From Ichthyophonus hoferi (Eukaryota > Opisthokonta > Ichthyosporea > Ichthyophonida > Ichthyophonidae), in assembly GCA_002751075.1 (NCBI GenBank), contig NAOQ01000063.1:1-11888 (forward strand): a stretch of DNA of 11,888 nucleotides, given 5' to 3'. Under the pieces are notes generated by a model. It was not told the origin of the DNA. It saw only the letters and a program-made list of their open reading frames with translations, and ran no database searches. Shown here in pieces: positions 7,962 to 11,888 of this stretch. Both the position numbers and the translations under genes were made by a program. Every line of letters begins with the position of its first letter. Within the stretch, counting starts at the first letter, position 1.

Positions 7962-9215
7962 CACTTGTTCATTTTATAGTAAAGAAACTACTAAAAAAAA
8001 ACTTTCTTATAGTTACACTAATAAATATGTGTGCGTGCGTACAATTTATTACAAAATAGAATGCGAACCCACATGTGCGTGTATGCTATGTACGGCTTGT
8101 AAAAATATCTTTGAGATTCGAGGGCAGGACATATCTAGATCAATCTGTTTAATTGGCTACATATCATGCTTTATATGAACCATTCCGGGGATTAATATCA
8201 GTTGTTCATGCGCAAAGCAAACACAATTGTTTTCTTTATAAACTCTTATAAAGTTAATTAAAATATAAATGCTTTATAAAAAAATTACGACTTAATATAG
8301 ATAAGTTTTAATAAGAATACAAATCTTCTGTATATATATAACTACCGCCTATGCAAAATAAACTATAGACATGTCAAGCTACAGTGGCTTTTAGCTATTC
8401 TTGATTATGAAATTTTCCTGTTACTTTCCGGTAATCACACATGAATTTATTCCTATCCAATGATAATTGGCTGAATTCTTTATATAATGCAAGTTTAAAC
8501 ACCTTAATTGCGTATGAACGCACCACCAATTAATTAGCACTATTAAACGGGGGTCAATGATTATCTAAGGGGGTCATAAAAGCCATTGCGATTGCATTAC
8601 GATTTTATCCACAATAAAAATACCTAACTCAGGGCTTAGTGAATTTTAGATCTACGTAATAATTACTTAAAGCCAACCTTTCATGGTAGCGGATTACTTA
8701 CTTAATCACATTAGCAGTGTCTAATGTAAATACGTAGTAGTAAGGTATATTCAGTGGAAAAAGAATCCATGCATTTGATCCATAGATATAGTCGGGTTCC
8801 ACAAATTATCCAATAGAATTCAGTGAAATCAGCATATCTGATAGAAAAGGGGATTTGTAGGTTTTACTATAATCATATTTTGCAGTCGGAAAAGGCTTCT
8901 GGATATATATATCTGGAGGAAAAATATTGTCGGTTGATATTTTAGTAATTGCTATCTCCGTCACTGCAATGAGAAAACTGGTGTTTGGTTGTTCAATATA
9001 TATATATATCCAGACTAATTTGAAATTGTCAGGTCATGTGTTAGTTAGTTTGTGTTGTTTATGGAAACTAAAAAGATTTGTAGAAAAAACAAAATATAAA
9101 AATAGTAGTGTAAGATGAATGCTTAAGGTTATAAGCTAGAGCCAAGTTGTCTGATGAAAACTGGGTAGAGACTAGTAGACACGATAGATACGGTTAATGG
9201 ATAGAAAAGTAGATA
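7962..9215. other. No gene established
   Basis: AT-rich filler with a GTGCGTGCGT stretch near 8031, an 8-bp stem with 4-base loop at 8234-8253 (CTTTATAA arms), and 15-base inverted repeats at 8898-8912 and 9000-9014 built mostly of TA repeat. An open frame of 63 codons at 8927-9118 sits between and beyond those arms; its composition (Ile/Tyr/Val from TA-rich DNA) gives no sign of a real protein. Confidence 0.4.
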
Positions 9216-9321
9216 TGTGACGTGTGTGTTACGAGTGGTTTCGCATTTGATGGCATGAGCGCCAAGTGCGTGAGTGTTAGCGAGGGGTGTCGTGTATATG
9301 TATGGGCGGGGTTTTTATTGG
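9216..9321. promoter_or_regulatory. Possible CpG-rich promoter: CRE-like site, GC box, inverted CCAAT
   Basis: TGACGTG at 9218-9224, about seven CG dinucleotides through 9304, a GGGCGGGG box at 9304-9311 and ATTGG at 9317-9321. This grouping is the usual layout of a CpG-type promoter (Sp1-like, NF-Y-like and CREB-like sites), in strong contrast to the AT-rich flanks. Which strand it would serve, and whether a gene follows, is not clear. A short ATG frame starting at 9352 (MLAYRVCQLRLIP) followed by a GTATAG donor-like site is the nearest plus-strand candidate. Confidence 0.3.
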
Positions 9322-11279
9322 TTATTTCTGTTTCCATTTATACTTTTCCTATGTTGGCTTATCGCGTGTGTCAATTGCGGTTAATACCTGTATAGCTGAA
9401 TTCATTATCGTAAATGGGACCGACCGCAAAGATTATTATTGGCTAAAATAACTCACAAAAGATTACAGAGACCCACCAGAATCGTCTGATCTTATCTCGA
9501 TACTCGAATACCATTGTATCCTCATTTGAATGGCTCGTTAGTTCATTACCTCATAAGTGTTTATTAATAATATATCGTTCAATCTATCTTTCTCGGTTTC
9601 ATGATAACTCAGCCATGTTTAATTAAAAATGACTGCAATTCAGTTATTTAACTACTATCAACGGTTTTTAAAATATTGTAGGTTATATAATTTAGTATCT
9701 ATTATAATTCTATTATATTTAAGATGTTTTTAGTCAACATAGAGGTATATGTACATTAACTTATAAACGTTTATTTTTTAATATTATTCATATGGCTTCA
9801 ATTGAGTAATAATATCTATAATATCAACAAAAGTATTGTTAAAACAGGAATGTTTAATTAATTTAGGTATTTCTTTATATATCGATAAACATTTAATTAT
9901 TATTAGCAATTATTATTACATATATAGTCTTGGAAAATAGTGCAATCTATTGGTGTTAAACAACAAGCCAAGATGATCCATCAAAATTGAACCAGCCAAT
10001 AGTAGAGAACCTGCAACTATATAATAAACCATTTCTAATCATATGTTTTGGGTCCACGTAGCACGCTGCTCAGGCATCCTGCCTAAGGCAAGTACTGCTG
10101 ACTTGTTCAATAATAAAAGTATCTCTTAGCATATGTTTACTCCGTATATGCAAAGAGACACGTTAAACCCCCCCTTATTTTGGTGTTATCTCTCTTTATA
10201 AACGAATGTAGATCACAAGAACACTCCTCTCTACCCATTATTCTCAGCAAATTTTAAGTACATGAAACATCTCTGGTGGAAGAATATTTTGAACGTATCA
10301 GGCATACTGTTGTGAGCATTTGTTAAGAAATTTTGATACTTAAACGAATAATAATTTAAGCCAGTGGCTTTGATGTGGAAGAGATTCTTGAATGTGTAGA
10401 CAAAAATGAACCAGTAGGCCTTCTAATCAAGCTATTGTTTTACCTGAAACTAACCTGCATGAATATTCTGTACAAATTTGAATAAGAGATATGCATAATT
10501 AACTACTAACCATATATATCTATATATTACAGATAGTGCTAGATGCCCCTATTATTATACCACTTTAATTATCTTCCAAAACATCATTGACCTTATATTA
10601 TAAACATAAGGTTGTATAAAAAGTATCAAATGCTAAGTGTATTCAGTAAGCTTTGTAGTCATAAATGCCTAGCAGGTTTTGTTTTTTTAAAGTATGTTGG
10701 ATTTGTAGTGTGCCACATCTTAAGAGTTACTGAACCTAGACCTGGTAATGTAACACATTGGTTTCTATTTGTCTCTAGTAGTGTGAATAATTCTGTGTTT
10801 CAATATAGTAATCATAACACTATCAATTAAGGAATAACTTCTTCAATTAAGCAATTAACCTTACTACAATATTGCAGAAGCTCCAGAAATCATGGAGAGG
10901 TTTTTACATTGTAAGGTAGATCAGTGTTTGTTATCACAGGGTTATTGCAGACCAAAATAATGGAATTATAGCAGGAATTAGTCTAGACGTCGTGAAGCAT
11001 CAGAATTGGCGCAAAGTAAAAGTTACTAATTTTATGAGGTCCTTGCTATACTTGCATTTGAGAGCAAGAGGAAAATGTAACCATAATTGACAAGGCCAAA
11101 GCTTGCAGCAGTGCCCACTGCTCTACAACTCAAACCTATATATTGAAACCCATGAAAATCAGTCAAGATTAAATAGGAGTAGTCCACCGCTTTAATAAAG
11201 AGCGTTATAGTTAATATAGTGACGAAAATGCCTCAATATATAGTCAAATCCAAGATGGGACAGCAAAGAAGGGAACTAA
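9322..11279. other. No gene established
   Basis: About 2 kb with fewer simple repeats than the left half and almost no ATTGG. Short open pieces occur in changing plus-strand frames (for example near 9470-9530, 10043-10126, 10380-10470, 10876-10952 and 11060-11170). They could be exons of an unrecognised plus-strand gene, a decayed gene copy, or chance. A 7-bp stem (ACCTTAT arms) lies at 10590-10612. I could not chain these pieces with matching splice phases. Confidence 0.4.
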
Positions 11280-11639
11280 ACTTTTAATTACACAAAAGCC
11301 ACACATACACCAAGCAATCAGAAGAAATCACGAGTTGTACTACAATTAGACTCTAGTGATGAGTCAGAGAAACTAAAAGGAAATTTAGTTGCAGTTTTAA
11401 ACAAAGCCAAAGATACCATGACCCAACAGGCTTACCTTGAAAAATATTTTATAAGTTGCCCTTTATTTCATTCCCTAGTGTACTTTACAAAGAGGCAGAA
11501 CGTGATGGAATCAGCCGTGAATTTGTTATGTTTACCCGACATACTTGATAATCTGCTTGAAGTCCTAGAAATAAATCTGCCCATGCCTCTTGTTTCTCAG
11601 ACATACGATCATGGGGACTTTTTACCTAATAGGAATTGA
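11280..11639 (+). CDS. Uncertain 119-codon open frame, possible terminal exon
   Basis: The frame is open from the stop at 11277-11279 to TGA at 11637-11639; the first ATG is at 11418. A CAG acceptor-like site at 11319-11321 is in phase with it, so an exon from 11322 is possible. The peptide after it (SRVVLQLDSSDESEKLKGNL, then KAKDT, later NLLCLPDILDNLLEVLEINL) is of ordinary globular, helix-like composition with no repeat bias. It is the longest such frame on this strand. Downstream, 208 bases of noncoding DNA lead to the A-run at the window end, with no AATAAA. By chance such a frame might appear in roughly one window in four, so this is only suggestive. I do not recognise a family. Confidence 0.35.
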   Translation, partial: TFNYTKATHTPSNQKKSRVVLQLDSSDESEKLKGNLVAVLNKAKDTMTQQAYLEKYFISCPLFHSLVYFTKRQNVMESAVNLLCLPDILDNLLEVLEINLPMPLVSQTYDHGDFLPNRN

Positions 11640-11846
11640 AATATTAACATTCGTGTCTCTTATCTTCTCTTTCCTGTACACTCTGCTCCTTGCCAGACTC
11701 CCGTTGATATCATTTACTCACTTTGAGTGCAACCATAGTTTAACACTAACTTTCTCATTCTTAAGTCATATTGCTTGTCTTTAGTATTATTTCAGTTCCT
11801 GTCATGCATAATAGTACTGTAAAATCCCCATTACCCCTGAACATTT

Positions 11847-11847
<1 letters not shown>

Positions 11848-11888
<41 letters not shown>
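11848..11888. repeat. Terminal poly(A), at least 41 bases
   Basis: Uninterrupted A's to the window's end. It could be the tail of a retroposed copy, an ordinary A-run, or the point where an assembly stopped. Confidence 0.95.

Noticed and set aside
8101-8140. tRNA-like T-arm (GATTCGAG)
   Set aside because: No matching acceptor, D or anticodon stems could be built around it.
8898-9014. Possible miniature transposon with 15-bp inverted ends
   Set aside because: The arms are mostly TA repeat with only CCAGA/TCTGG as unique sequence, and there is no target-site duplication.
10612-10830. 72-codon plus-strand open frame
   Set aside because: Length is expected by chance in DNA this AT-rich; there are no domain, splice or promoter signals in phase.
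11590-11784. 64-codon plus-strand frame rich in Leu, Phe and Ser
   Set aside because: It overlaps the better frame ending at 11639 and reads through pyrimidine-rich trailer; its hydrophobic look is a base-composition effect.
5559-11888. Retrotransposon or retroviral remnant
   Set aside because: No reverse transcriptase, integrase or gag-like motif and no long terminal repeats were seen on either strand.

Overview
The window looks like AT-rich (about two thirds A+T by eye) nuclear DNA from a eukaryote, most likely an invertebrate-type animal or a relative. The reasons are intron-split coding sequence with GT..AG borders, donors mostly of the GTATRT/GTAAGN kind, one perfect TACTAAC branch point, many simple repeats, and no bacterial-style operons. 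A sponge or another early-branching animal would fit, but nothing here fixes the species. The window starts inside a TATAGTG-type minisatellite and ends in 41 A's, so it may be a whole small contig bounded by repeats.

Left half (about 1-5560): one multi-exon gene on the minus strand. Eight exons (at 5157-5318, 4598-4649, 2917-3177, 2237-2384, 1794-1851, 1344-1507, 1125-1185 and 324-504) join with agreeing codon phase at every junction. A ninth possible exon with an ATG (5513-5558) also fits. The last exon in the window carries the glycine-rich loop (VGDGTFGRV), the beta3 lysine (VLKVFK) and the start of the alphaC helix (NEIVCI) of a protein kinase. The catalytic loop and DFG segment would lie beyond the left edge. 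About 340-360 residues precede the kinase domain. They hold a Ser/Asn-rich acidic-basic linker and a segment with no domain I can name.

Right half (about 5560-11888): no gene I can establish. It has short open frames, a CpG-richer stretch with a GC box and an inverted CCAAT box near 9216-9321, a small basic open frame at 7848-7961, and a 119-codon open frame at 11280-11639 upstream of the terminal poly(A). None has the phase-matched support that the kinase gene has.

Across the window the pentamer ATTGG/CCAAT (Y-box core) is strikingly frequent between about 2.8 and 5.9 kb: 31 hits by hand count where about 6 would be expected. It then almost vanishes. I see no transposase, reverse transcriptase, tRNA, rRNA or CRISPR array.
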